64,000 nucleotides of DNA from Euwallacea fornicatus (GCF_040115645.1 NC_089578.1:992001-1056000), one strand, 5' to 3'. Counted from the first letter of the stretch, positions 42,840-54,729 are shown. Made by a program: numbers and translations. Notes: generated by a model not told the origin, from the sequence alone.

Positions 42840-43114
42840 TCAGTGGCGTACCACTTTTTTCGTAGACAAAATTGGGAGACATGTATGGCGGTGCGCCACT
42901 GATCGAACAATAGTTTCTTGTCGGAATGCGGGGTGTTGCGTCCTTTTGACATGCACCAAACGTTAACGCAACGTCATCTGAAGCTCTCTCCGAGAAGTTT
43001 AAAAATTACGGTTTTAAGAGAAAAACCTCAGTGCCGCGCAGCTGAAAATTCGGGCCGCTGCCGTCGGGGAACGACGCTCTGAAATGTTAACTCGACACTA
43101 GGGGACGCCCTGTA
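42840..43114. mobile_element. TIR element family B copy 3, right part only
   Basis: CAGTGGCGTACCACTTTTTT, GCGCCACTGATCGAACAA, GTCGGAATGCGGGGTGTTGC, GCACCAAA and CAGCTGAAAATTCGGGC are shared with copies 1 and 2. The right end is GGGGACGCCCTGTA at 43101-43114. The left terminus of the family is missing. Confidence 0.65.
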
Positions 43115-43896
43115 TATAACCCATCGAAAGACTGGAGCAACCATCTCACAACTGACCCAACATGGAGCGTGAACCAGGAAGAAAACCCATAAGTTCAATC
43201 ATTTAATCGTTTCTGATGGCCTTAATTCATAATCGCTGCAACATCAAATCGTGTTATTTCCGATCGACAATAAACAACTCATGAACGTTAAAATCGGTTC
43301 CTTTTGAACAAGCCCGGCCAATCTATTTAATAATAATTTTTACGTAGCTGGTAAATAACAACGCAGACATTGTGAAAGTAAACTGTCAAACTAGTTAGAA
43401 ATCGTGTAATGTTCACGTAATTTTATAGGAAATAATTGCGCAGGATGCCCATTAGACACGAACGAGTAACTGAAAATTGCGGCATTTTTCAAATTTTTTA
43501 ACCCACATTTACCATCTCTTGCGGAAATCGTCTTTCCCGCCTGAACCCCCTCTCCGTGCACCCGCATGCGACCGACGTCGCATGCGGGAAAGTAGCACTT
43601 TCCGCCCTTGTTAGAAACGGTACATTTCCACTCCGGCGTAATAAGTGCCGAGAGTAACTGTCAATGCTAGTTTTATGGGGAAGTAACAAATGATTTGCAA
43701 ATGCGCAAAATGCAATTTGCAAAATGCTCTTTCCAGCCCCCAAATGGAAACCGCCACTATGAAATTCCTTATATTCGCCGAGAATGTTATATGTGATATT
43801 GAGTCAAGAGATTTTTGGCGGGAACTTGTGATTCTTCAAGATTTTGTCGAAAAATGTCGACACTTTTGGCAATTTTCAGGCATCGTTATTTAAGTC
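43115..43896. other. Non-genic DNA with a short perfect hairpin
   Basis: Apart from the hairpin at 43561-43588, nothing is recognised. The opposing frames at 43498-43893 lack domains. Confidence 0.45.
43561..43588. repeat. Perfect hairpin: 12-bp arms, 4-base loop
   Basis: CCCGCATGCGAC, loop CGAC, GTCGCATGCGGG. Confidence 0.9.
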
Positions 43897-43980
43897 GAGA
43901 GTTCAGGTCGGTTCAAATCGTGTGAAATACTCAGAAACTGCTATTTTTAATCTCTGTTCCCATGTGTCTGATTTGTTCCT

Positions 43981-44013
43981 CAAGCATGGATAACCAGAGG
44001 TTATCCATGCTTG
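43981..44013. repeat. Perfect hairpin: 15-bp arms, 3-base loop
   Basis: CAAGCATGGATAACC, loop AGA, GGTTATCCATGCTTG, followed at 44014-44028 by a third partial copy (ATTATCCATGCTTAC). It lies inside the left arm of the large inverted duplication. The matching stretch of the right arm (CTAACCGAGGGTTGCC) is not a perfect hairpin, so this one arose after the duplication. Confidence 0.9.
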
Positions 44014-44257
44014 ATTATCCATGCTTACTGAGCAAGAGACCACACATCAGTTTTTATTAAGTAAAAATGTATCCACTTTCTCTGATTTTACGCCTCGTTA
44101 ATAATAGTTCCTTGGTAGCCGTGCGAGCATCGTTCCATTTAATTCTGTGACCATTAACAATGGACATTAATTTGGCCTATGAAATTCTCTGCTTTCGACG
44201 ATTTCTCCACTATAAAATATTTCAAATTCGCGAGAAATTTCATGCATGATCAATGAA

Positions 44258-44440
44258 ATTGAAATTTTTTTAATTTTTAAAATTAAAAAAACAGTTTTTA
44301 ATTTTGAAAAAAAATTTTAAATTTTTAAAATTATAAAAATTTAAAAATTTAAAAATTTTAAATTTTTAAAATTTTAAATTTTTAAATTTTTATAATTTAA
44401 AATTTTTTTTAATAATTTTTTTTAATTAAAAAAAAAACAG
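44258..44440. repeat. AT-only low-complexity expansion
   Basis: About 180 bases of A and T in self-complementary AAATTTT/TTTAAA runs. At the equivalent place in the right arm (about 49640-49700) there is only a short T-rich stretch, so this is an expansion specific to the left arm. Confidence 0.85.
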
Positions 44441-45590
44441 TGTGTTTTCCTTTGTTTATTTTTGAAGAACCGCGATATATCTGACACTTTTCAACGACTT
44501 CATCTGTTAAGAGCAACGTAATTTTCAAATGCTGGATGGTGCGGAGAGGAGAAAACGATGCATTTTCAGTTAGAATAAAGAAGCCTTGATTTAGTCGGAA
44601 CCTGAAAAAAATTTTCAACGACCCCAGAAAATCGCTCATCCGATTTCTCCCCGACGAACGCAAATTAACCGAAACTGAAATTCGGACGTGAAGTGTAACC
44701 AGAATTCATTTTGCAACCGAGAGAATTTTTGGAAATTAGTCGTGAACCCAAACTTGTCCGAACCAAAGGACGTTGGAGATATTTCGTGTTTCCGACAGAT
44801 TTTCCTCACAGATTGAGACGAACTGAAGTTCCGCCAATTGGCCGTCAAAGACTTTTTGCAATAATCAAATATTTTCAATATTTGAATGATGCTTCGGCCC
44901 ATTTCGGTCGCGTCTCAATTTCGTATCTTGCAGAACCGATCTGGGAGCATACCGAGCGTCCCAAAATCATCTTTCTTATCGTGGAACCTGGGGAATTCGG
45001 GAGCTACGAAGTCGGGGAAACTTCTCGAGAATCACGTTGGCAACGTGGCGACGAAAACGAAACTTCTCCCCCTCTTCAGGTTTTTGAGAAATTTCGAGTC
45101 GCCCAAAATGGCGCATTTTTAGCAAGACTTAAATCCCTTAAATTCGTCAAAGAGGACTTCTCTAGCGACTCTTTGAGCGAAATGTCATTCAGACGAATCA
45201 CATTTTTTCTTATGGCGATCGCCATGCGATCGTATTTTTCAGTTGTAGTTTCCGCACTGAGCATTGAGCATGCTGTTCGCCCGGATTCCTTTGGAAATTG
45301 TCCGTCTGACCGCAGTCGCGTCCAGGAAAATGCCATTCCCCGCACTCGTTAGGAAAACGACCGTTCCGTCATCAATCGGAAAATGAAAAAATCCAATTTG
45401 GTCGCGATAAGGAAAATGCCGCGAAACCGAAACGTTGTCTCGGAGCTCGGTGACTGAAACGCGTCCCCCGCTCGAGAACCCTTGAAGGGTTTTTACAGAT
45501 GCGATTGCAAAAAAGGGATTTGTCGTGCGTTTTTTCCCTTCAAAATTTCTCGAAATCCCGTACGGCTCCGTTTCGCCCATTACGTTTCCC

Positions 45591-46085
45591 GTTTAACCAG
45601 CGCGGTGGCTCCCATGGATCCCAAGATCCCAGGGCAAGGAGGACTCAGTAGCGTAGGCCGCGTCCGCGGCGTGTTCCTAGGACGTAGTAAAAAATATATT
45701 GAAGATCTATTGGGTTTTAGATGGTTGAAAACTTTAACTTGTAGCATCCTATAATAACTACAAATACATCACGACGACTAGACCGTGCTGTAATTAGCCG
45801 AATCAGATTTGCAGTCAAAATAGACCAAAAAACAAACAATACTGCTAACCCACGCGAATTAATTACCTACCAGTGTAATTTACGACCGGTGAAATAACAC
45901 ACTATCAGCTTTAAATTGGCATTCATTTAATGGAACTTTCTGCTAATTTATGCGAGAAAACAAGGGAAATGCAGTACCACTCTCCGTGGCAGTACGTAGT
46001 TGAGACTGGTTATTTATGCTTAGAAGAAGCACGAGTAATGATGGAGAAATATGGTCAATGAAATTCTTCAAATTACGGAGTTTTC
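45591..46085. other. Central spacer of the inverted duplication, part 1
   Basis: Unique-looking sequence; no gene is recognised. Confidence 0.45.
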
Positions 46086-46965
46086 TACGGGGTGTCTCCG
46101 AGAGGTTCGCGACAGGTCCGATCAGGGATTTCCGAAGGGAGGACGCGATCGGCCTCAGTTCGAGAGAGGACCGTTTTCGGAAAACGGAGTGCCAAAGCGA
46201 GGGTTAAAGAGGGAAAGGTTGCGCCGCGGCTACCTGAACGCAGCGTCGCACCGGGGGGTTTTCGCACGTTGCAGAGGGCGCTGGCGGAGCTCTCCTTAAA
46301 GGGGCGTCCCTCAAGGTACAAACCGCGTGAATGGCAAAATTGGGGGTTCCGCCATCGGGATAGTTCGAGTTCCCTGCGCCTCTCGAGGAACGACTTTAAG
46401 TGCGCGCGTACTCGCACGGTTGAAACTGAAAAAAATCAAAACTTCCGATTAATCTTCGATTCTTTCCATTAAAGAAAAAAAAAACAAAATAAGATAAAAG
46501 AAGAAATCGTGTTTTCATCGGTCCGCACCAATCGTTCGTTATGCTCGTCCCGCTGCACACGCACCTCGAAGCTGTCTTTCGAGACTTTCAACTTCAAACT
46601 TCGAATATCTCGTGGAGGGGCGCCCGTGGAAACTCGCATCCTTTCCCTCGTAAAACATGTGGGAAACTTGGGCATAAATTAATTTGATGCCCGGCAATCA
46701 AAAAGTTATGCCCCTCTAAAGGGAACTCGCCCGGCGCTGGCAGCGCCCTCTGCAGTGTGCACCGGAAACCTGAACGGACCGCGATCTCTCGCCCCCGAAA
46801 AACCCCCGACGCGACGTCCTGTCTAGTACGTACCAAACTAATGATTTTTTTCGTTTTCACTCGAACGCCCTGTATTTTCCGCCCTCGGAGCCGGGCGAAT
46901 CGTCACGTTTCCGCCTCAGCAGTCCGGGGTAGGGTCGCGTGCGGACCTCCCGGAGACACCCTGTA
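46086..46965. mobile_element. Long-TIR element (family E)
   Basis: The left end TACGGGGTGTCTCCGAGAGG mirrors the right end (reverse complement TACAGGGTGTCTCCGGGAGG). Inner blocks also pair: GTTGCAGAGGGCGCTGGCG with the mirror of GGCAGCGCCCTCTGCAGTG, and CTTTAAAGGGGC-type. A second outward end, CGCCCTGTA, lies at about 46867-46875. About 880 bp. Four overlapping frames here are TIR translations. Confidence 0.75.
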
Positions 46966-48379
46966 TGCTGAGCAATTACGAGTAGAACGATGGAATTTAA
47001 CCCACTTTAAAGGAGGACATAATTGTGCGACCTTCGGCATTATGCCTGAGTTCTTAAATTAAGCTAGCGATAATAATTTAATCTTAGAAAGTTCAATCTC
47101 CTGAACACAGCTACCTGCCTTAAGAACAAAATATAATTAACTACCCCTTTTTCGTCGTCTGAGATCCCTTCCGCAGCCGTACTTAGCAACTTATTTACAT
47201 TTATTTTCATCATTAATCTGACTTTACCAAAGTCTCATTTACGCAGCTTAATTTACAAAGTTGTGGATTTATAGTGGAAGTTTCAAAACTTGTTTTATCT
47301 TTATGGCTGCCTTATTTGAGACTTAGCGAGTTTTACTACATATTCATAAGCATTAAGTATATAGAGTCGGGGTTGAGGAAATCAAAAAGATTATTTAATG
47401 TCTAGTTCTAAAGCGACTTCCTGGAAGTCTGGAATAAGTGCAAGAGATTTGAACGTGTATGGCTGGCCTGTTGAGGCGGATTAAACCGATACAATACACG
47501 CTACCAGGGGAAACATATAGGGAAGTAGGTCCGTCAAAGGGAACGTCGTTTTGATTTGACGAAGGAGAAGCCATTGAACTTTCCTGGAAATTTCCGAAAG
47601 AGGATCCCCTCCAAAAAGAAATTTGCAGGTTAGCTCAGGTTGGTTCTAATCGGATCGTCGGTAATTTCCAAACCGCATTGATTAAGTTTAGAAAGGAGAG
47701 CTGATAGACGGTCCTGCCAGGGGAGTTATTTCTTCCTAGTTCCAACGTATTAAATCGATAAAGTTTAACCTCGATCAACATTTCTCATTAACCCCATTTG
47801 GTCGCCGCACAAAGTCGTCAGCTGATTTTCGTGGCGCGATCTGTTGAGACGTTTCCGAAACTCCGCACGGTCATCAGCGCCTGCAGTGTTTGCGTTCCTA
47901 ACTAAACTCGCATCGCCGTCTGTCCGAAATCTCCCCCGCAACGACCGTGGCTTTTCGAAAACAGCCCGGTTCGGGGAAATTTTCGGAAAGTCCAAAATCA
48001 GTGGCGCCGCTTCTTTTTTTTTTTTGCAATAACGTGCTTTTGAATATTTCGTTACTGTGAAAGTCTCCGGCGTTTACGGGCCAAAATTAATCTCAATCAG
48101 CGTCTGATGAAGATCCGTTGAAAATAATCAATATCTCGGCCCCTCTTTGGTTCAGCGACGCTTACGTCAGGTGTTGATTTCCAAAAATCCTCTCGTTCTA
48201 AATGAGTTCTGGTTATACTTCATACAACCGACTTTTTGGTTCGGTCAATTTACATCCCTCCCTGACCAATCAGATGAGTTTGGATTTCCGTTTGTTCCAA
48301 AAACCTCTCCCAGGATGACATAGGTCAAATCGAACGGGAGCCAGATTCGATAGGAGATCTTGAGCATTGTGCCATATGG
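46966..48379. other. Central spacer of the inverted duplication, part 2
   Basis: AT-rich sequence without recognised genes. GGTTAGCTCAGGTTGGTTC at about 47629 resembles the GGTTAGTTC motif seen at the LINE ends. Confidence 0.4.
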
Positions 48380-50048
48380 CTGTAGGACCAAAGTGCAACA
48401 CGCTGATTTTTCATGCATCGAAATCTCGGGAACCGTAGGAGCTCCGATGCTGGTTAAGCGGGAGACGTAAAGACTAAAACCGAACTATTCGGGTTTTTGA
48501 AAAATTTTGAAAAAACCAAAACAACGTGTTTCCAAAGAAAATTATTTGATTTTAGATCGATTTCGGTTTCGGGTCATAATCGGAATGTGCAAAAACACCT
48601 CAAAAGTTTTTGAGTGAAAAATGCCTCTGGATGGAATTCAATCACGAAGTTTCACGACGACTTTTAGCCGTTCTGGAATCACCACGACCCTACACTTTTC
48701 ATTTCGTGGCCACGTTTGATTCGTCAATGTTTGGATTGGATTTTCCTAACAAATGTGTGGGGAAAACTACATTTTCCCGCACGCGACTATTGTCGCACGA
48801 ACGACGCGAAATGGAATTCGGACAAGCTGTAGTGCCCAATCCGAAAATTACAAATCCCAACGTGATCATATTGCCGTCGACGTAAGAAAAAATATGATTT
48901 TCTGAAATTTCCAAAAAAAAATCAAATTTTATCTCGAAATTTCATCTTCACAGACATATTTCGTTCGAATGGGTGCTTTAGAAGACGTTTCTTCAGACTT
49001 TGACCATCCTTTAGAATTTAAGAGATTTAAGTGTTTTGAAAAAGCGCCATTTTGGGTGATCCAAAATTTCCCAAAAACCTGAACAACGGGAGCCATTTTG
49101 TTTTCGTCATTAGGTTGATAAGATCATTGTTACCAACCATTTAACTGGCTCCGTCGCTCCTGCAGTTTACGAGATCCCCATGTGTCAAAGCTCAATTTGG
49201 GACGTGCTGTATGTTTCTGCATCGCAGTTCGATGAATTTTGCAGAATTCGAACTTGAGATACGACTGAAATGGGCCGAAACATTATTTTCCGTTAGAAAT
49301 ATTTTATTATTGCTCTCTCACGTCCAGTTACAGGGATTGTAGTTGAATTTCTCATGAAAATCTGTGGAAAAAATGAGAGATCTCCTTAAATTTGAGTTTT
49401 TAAGCGCTCTCCGAAAATTCTCTCACTCTCGAAATTCATTTAGACTCGGGAAATTAAAATTTCTCCCTGAAAAATCAGAAAAATTTGGTCTCCCAGGTTT
49501 TTTTCAATTCTTTTAGATTCCAGTCACTGCATCAAGAAGTTTTCCTCACGTTAACTCAAAATGCGTCATTTTTTTTCTTTTATTACTCATCAAATGCTTA
49601 AAAAAAAAACGTCAAACTTAATCGATGGAGTGATTGAAGATTGCCGGAGGTGTCGAAAATTTTTGCTAAAATCTAAAAAAATCGCAAGTCGCCTCTAAAA
49701 TTTCATTGATCCGGTGCCAAACATAAAATTTCTTGCTGAATATAAGACGATTTATAGTGGAGAAACCTCTAAAAGCAGAGAATTTTATAGGTCAAACTGA
49801 TGCCCATCGATCATGGTAACAAAATTAAATGGGACGATGCTTGCGTTGCTACCAGGGAACTATAATTAAAGAAGTGTAAAATCAGAGAAAGTGCATTATT
49901 TAACTTAATTAAAACGGATGTCTGATCTCTTGTTCCGTAAGCGGGGGCAACCCTCGGTTAGCTGATGTAAGAGGCCGGACAGATGGAGAGACACATCGAG
50001 AAGAGGAATTTCAGAATGTTTCGCGAAATTCAAATATTCAACTCCCAT
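48380..50048 (-). repeat. Right arm of a large inverted duplication
   Basis: Reverse complement of 43897-45590 with the same block order; see the left arm. The outermost matching blocks here are near 49905-50030 (GATGTCTGATCTCTTG, GTGTCTCTCCATCTG after reverse complement). Identity is moderate by eye, so the duplication is old. Confidence 0.75.
48382..49212. mobile_element. Foldback related to family G, inside the right arm
   Basis: CGAAATCTCGGGAACCGTAG, GAGCTCCGATGCTGG at 48420-48455 mirrors 49140-49185 (reverse complement GGGGATCTCGTAAACTGCAG, GAGCGACGGAGCCAG). The right end, GGGACGTGCTGTA, resembles a decayed CCCTGTA terminus. The GGGATCTCG-AAAC block is the family G TIR signature. Frames 48610-48885 and 48699-48914 are shadows. 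Confidence 0.6.
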
Positions 50049-51589
50049 ACGTTTCAATTTACCGTTTATTTTCGTTTTTTTGCCCTCCTTTCCTCGATTC
50101 TGAGGACGTCCCCGTTAGCAAGGGCAGAGCCCTTGGTAAAGGGTGGACGTCGTCATCGTTCAGCTTCAACCGTAGAACGGAACCATCCCCCTCGGACTTC
50201 GAGAACGTACGTCCGACAGGAGATGACGCGCCATTTTGTTTTGTTTTTTTTTAGTTTTTAATGTATCAAAACGCAGTTCGAAATTCTCCGAGGACGAACG
50301 TCCCTAGGCCCGAAGGGGCCGCAAATACGGCGTTCGGAAGCTGCCAGACGAAGTGCAACGCTCATTATCGGTCTGAGCATATTAGCGCAGATCACACCTC
50401 AGTCGCAACAATGCTCTCCGCGAGACATTCCTAAAAGAGCGAGGAGGTGGAAATGTCCACAAACGGTGAGCTCCAGACGGGGGGGGCCGCGAGGGGGGAC
50501 GCGGGGGAGGACCTGGTGTACCGATTTTCCCTTCGAATGCGTTTTAAAGGAAAGAAATTATAATAGATCGTTAAATGAAAGTGCATAATATCTCTCAGTC
50601 TAAAGCTCAACATAGTGGCGCGTGCCCGCCGCCGAGATGCAAAAAGTAATACGTTGAATATGTGATGTCGTTTCTGTCTGTTTGCGACCGACAAGGATGG
50701 AAAAAACGAAAGACAGCCGAGAAACAGCCGTAAGAGTGAGACGGCATCGATCGATACGTCATTTGGGCTGTTTCCATGGCACCATGAGCCTCCTTCTCTT
50801 GGCCCTCTATCCTACCAGGCCCCCTCGGTCCCTTTATATTAAGAATCAGTGGTGGATCTATGAATTTTAAAATATGTGCGCAAAAAGTATATCGAAAAAT
50901 ATTCAATTATGCTAATTGACTTTTCGAAAGATCGATTTCAATTTCCATAAAGTTCTTGTTTGATTTGTGTTACCTCAGTTGAGCCATTACTTATTTTATG
51001 ATCTACAGCACTGTAATAGAGTTAACAAACCAAATGATAGAAGTTGGTGTAATGGCGGTAATAAAGATTATTTATTCGTGCAGTAACTTGCATATTTAGA
51101 AGCAATAAAGTATTAGGTAATTGAATTTTCTATAAGTTCTTCATCGCGACAACGCCGGGAACACTTCTTGTTTAATGTTGTTAAATTCGAATTAAATATC
51201 AATCGCGAAAGCCATAGAACATAGAACCCCTCGATTCAGATCTATAGGTGTTCAGAATTTAATTAATTTCATGAAAGTCTGATCCCTTTTTTTCAGCAAT
51301 ACCGAGACCGGACCATAATTGGAATCCGTTTCGCAGAAAACTAATTATTGAATATCACAGTTTGTCATAGGAATTTTAATATAAAATAATTAATTTACAG
51401 TATGTATGAAAAATTGCCTTGTCCTCTTTGAGGAATTAGTATCGAAGGTGCATCGTTCGTTTTTTTCCCCGTCGGAATTTGTATAATGTTTGTGTAATGG
51501 CAGGAATTCGGTGTTGAGAGTTTTATGAAATTATCAGCAGGTTTATTTGAAACGATATCGGATTCCTCGCGTTGTTAAGCTGCACCGGA
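50049..51589. other. Non-genic DNA with a G-rich tract
   Basis: G-rich tract at 50478-50512. Otherwise AT-rich; frames at 50431-50906 are not recognised. No element ends between 50.9 and 51.6 kb. Confidence 0.45.
50478..50512 (+). repeat. G-rich tract
   Basis: GGGGGGGCCGCGAGGGGGGA and further G runs. Confidence 0.8.
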
Positions 51590-52060
51590 TAGTTTCGTAA
51601 AGGAGTACGATGTGCTCAGTAAAAGTCGATAGGTGAACGCGGGTCGTGCGAGACCCGCGAAAATTCCCCGAAACTCGCCGAGGGGTTCGCGTCGGCCGCG
51701 CGCGGCCTCGTGCAATCGCCGAAATCGCCTCGAGGACCGGCCGAAGGTCTCGGGGTGCGTCTGGTGACCGCCTGAAATGCGCGAAAGGTGACGCAACTTC
51801 GTCAAAAAGTCGTCGATCGGGGGAACGCTTGAGAGTCCGGGAAAAGCTGGCGAAATGTTTTTTTGGAAATTTGCGAATGTTCCGCGAGTTTGCGCTGAGC
51901 GGATGTCCCTGGATGACGTAGAACGAAAACGCGTGAAATCGCCCTCCCGCCGATGGTGGCGGTTTAGAGGCTCGCGTGAGTGCACTTCTCGGCTCGCGGA
52001 ATCTCCGGCTGTGAGCCCCCGAGGGGGGAGGGCAGTAAAAATATCCGAAATTAATCACTA
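51590..52060. other. CpG-rich block with overlapping frames
   Basis: About 470 bases dense in CG. The minus frames 51543-52187 (214 codons) and 51575-51985 (136) and the plus frame 51646-51921 overlap. Arg/Ser-rich translations without a recognised family suggest a compositional effect. Confidence 0.3.
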
Positions 52061-52520
52061 ACCACGAACTCTTGGGCAGTTTTACGAGGATTGTGGCAAC
52101 CATTGTTACCCAACAATAATTTTTTTTTAAGTCCGCTTCTAGGCGGAAAAAACTCGCAGAAAGCTCTTTGCGCAGTTGAATCCGCAAGTCACTTCCTGAG
52201 TTAGCATAAGCAAACGCATTTAAACCGAGAATATCGGACGAATCGAAAGTAGTCTAGCACTTGCTTGAAATTAAAAAAGAACTTTACTGAACCGGTACCC
52301 ATTTAAATTGATTTAAAACGTTTACTATCTATTTAAAAAATCTTAAATTCAATTTAAGTATATCCACGCACTGCATGCGCCACACCGCTCGACACGACGA
52401 TTTGAGATTCTTAAGTTGCCCAAAGAGCTTGATGCGAGTTGAAATTTCGTTCAGATTTTTACTCACTGAAACTGTGCCCGGAACCGCTACGAAGAAATTT
52501 CCTTTCCCGACTCGAAAATG
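52061..52520. other. Non-genic DNA, nothing recognised
   Basis: No supported feature. Confidence 0.5.
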
Positions 52521-52760
52521 TACAGGGTGTCCGCGAAACACGTTTATCGCAAACGCCTGCAGTCGACGTGCGCCAACTTGCCTTAGTCCCGAGCCCAAAT
52601 ATGAAGTTTCACAGCTCTGAGCTTTTACAATATTTTCGCTGTTTCTTCAGCAATAACGGTAGCTTTCAGGGCTCCCAGACCGGATGGCGTCCGCGTTTCA
52701 GTTCTCGAAAAAACGAAAAAATTGCTCTCCAGAGGGCCGCAACTTTTTCACCACCCTGTA
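52521..52760. mobile_element. Short element bounded by TACAGGGTGTCC and CACCCTGTA
   Basis: Left TACAGGGTGTCCGCGAAACA; right end reverse complement TACAGGGTGGTGAAAAAGTT. Only the outermost ~9 bases clearly pair, so these could be ends of two different elements. Confidence 0.4.
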
Positions 52761-53258
52761 TCCGCACGTTGGTGCTAACATTCGAAGCAAAAAAAATTAA
52801 ATCGTTAATCTTACCGTAACTCTTATCCCGGATGCTTGAGGCAGAGATTTGGATCATTATCTATCATCAGATTCCTACATTCACTCCCTGACAAAGAGGT
52901 CATACTTCGGAGTTATTCGAAGTGTTTTAACGGCTTTCACTGTATATGGAACAGCTATGCATTTGTTATGACTATTTTCGCATTTGTTATGAGGAGTTCG
53001 GACTAAAATCAATGTCGTGATTGATCGCTGCAACGAGGGCATTAGAGCTTCTAATAAAGCGCAATTTGAGAAAGTGGAAAAATCATTAGCAAATTGCGAA
53101 ACATCGGATAATTCGCATGGAAAAGAAGAGCTTTACTGGTAATTTTTACTGTAAATATCTCGAAACCGCAGGTGCACGGGGGCTCCTACGAAGTGTGCTG
53201 TTTTTGCATAAAACATATTACGGAATACAATTTTTTTTTTTTTTTTAACAAAGCTTTG
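52761..53258. other. Non-genic DNA, nothing recognised
   Basis: AT-rich; no supported feature. Confidence 0.5.
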
Positions 53259-53629
53259 TACAGGGTAACGAAAAAATTCGTGCTCGTTTGGGGGGCCGCG
53301 ACAAGCGCCCATGACCCCGCAACGAACGCTCGGGAAGGCTCCGATTGGTCGCCCGGAAAAACCCCTTGCTGGGAGGTTTCGCTCAGTTACTTCATTTACA
53401 GGAGAAACAATTGTGAAAATTCTTTCTTTTCTACAAAATAGCATTAATTTATTGATAATCGTGCGATGCGGTAAAACTGACGCCATATTTGAATTCCTCG
53501 AAAGTCCCCGAAAACGGAATTGCGACACCCTGCATCACGGAAACGAAGCACGATAGGACGTACGTTTTTTTCATAACATGTGAATCACCCCCTGAAATCG
53601 ACGCCGTCATTTAGTAGACGCCCTGTGTA
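53259..53629. mobile_element. TIR element related to the one at 23063-23825
   Basis: TACAGGGTAACG at 53259 and GACGCCCTGTGTA at 53617-53629 bound it. The right ~110 bases (CATCACGGAAACGAAGCACG, CCCCCTGAAATCGACGCCGT, CATTTAGTAGACGCCCTG) match the right arm at about 23710-23825. The left end differs from that family, so the copy is probably rearranged. Confidence 0.5.
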
Positions 53630-54729
53630 AAGAAGATTAACCTCGATTTCGAAAAAGGCCCGCTCTGTGGCGAATTTTGGTTGGATCGAATCGTCGAAAA
53701 TCCATTTCGGGGAACAGACCGTTCAGGGACATCCTGTATATTATCTTGCGCCGACTTGGGCATTGACTCTTCGCTGGGGGCATCACGAGACACCATCGTT
53801 GAGCACGCGGGACTGGGGCGCACCACGTCGGTTTCCGTAACAATCAGGTCGTATTGCGGGCCGCCCCGTATATTTCGCGTTAGCTTTCCATGGTTTTAAC
53901 GGCAGTAACTCCCGGGGAAGTCCAAAATCTCGTAGTGCTGATCTAATTAACGCGACGCCTCATCTCCAGTAACCGTTCTACCCCCCATCCCTCATGTCCA
54001 ATAAAAATCTAATACAAAAATATGTAAAACTAAACATTCCAAGGAAATTTCTATTGCCTGGAAAGATTGAAATTCCAAGAAAGGAAACAGAAACTCACTT
54101 GGAAGTTTCCAAATAATAAGTTTTCGTAGAAGAAAGGCGATTAATTACGGAATTTATTTGTGATAAGTTAGACAAGTCGACTTAATAGGATTTCCTAATC
54201 AAAATGGCTGCAACTTTAATGAAATCCATTGAACTGATACAGCGTTAATTATAAATAAACAAACAGAACCAACTTAAATTAATTACAAGAACTTGAAGGC
54301 GGGAGAGGCAGAACCGTAATTGGATATATTCGCGCTTATAATGTTATAGTGTTATAAGCTTCATGTTTAGATTGCAAATTAATCTGGATACGCCGTCTAT
54401 ATGGATTATTGATGACAAGTTAATAGTTCATTAAGGAACTGTTCCTGTCTACTTTTAAATATTCGGCGAGATGCTCCGTGCCAGAATGATTTATACCACG
54501 CGGCCCTCGATTCCCACTCTCCCCCTTTTCCCCCTCCTTCGTAAATAAAAAAAAAATTGTAACTTAAAAGCTCGCCAGCAGCGTTAAACGAGACAGAAAA
54601 CACTATTTTTTGACGTTTGTTCATTTATCTAAACGTTACATACGTCACCGGTGGGGCGAAATGGCCTTCAAATCGAAACACGGGTCAAGCGGTGCCTTCG
54701 AGGCACCGATGGCGTAACGCGGTCTGAGG
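53630..54729. other. Non-genic DNA with two further element ends
   Basis: GACATCCTGTATA at about 53728 and GGCCGCCCCGTATA at about 53860 resemble right ends without assigned partners. The rest (54.0-54.6 kb) is AT-rich unique-looking sequence. Confidence 0.4.

Larger units (their letters stand above)
43897..45590 (+). repeat. Left arm of a large inverted duplication
   Basis: Block by block this arm is the reverse complement of 48380-50048. Clear matching blocks are: GCTTACTGAGCAAGAGACCA (44023), CACTTTCTCTGATTTTAC (44074), TTCCTTGGTAGC and GCATCGTTCCATTTAATT (44110-44145), AAATTCTCTGCTTTC-GA (44182), GATGCATTTTCAGTTA (44558), CTTCGGCCCATTTCGGTCG (44891), AGCGTCCCAAAAT (44957), CAGGTTTTTGAGAAATTT and CCAAAATGGCGCATTTT (45077-45118), and GTTAGGAAAACG (45350). 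Order and spacing are kept. The 213-codon frame 44711-45352 is repeat sequence. Confidence 0.75.

Noticed and set aside
44711..45352. 213-codon plus-strand open frame
   Set aside because: It lies wholly in the left arm of the inverted duplication and is made of repeat sequence that is also present, disrupted, in the right arm. No domain is recognised.
51543..52187. 214-codon minus-strand frame
   Set aside because: The Arg/Ser-rich translation of a CpG-rich block overlaps frames on both strands; no motif.
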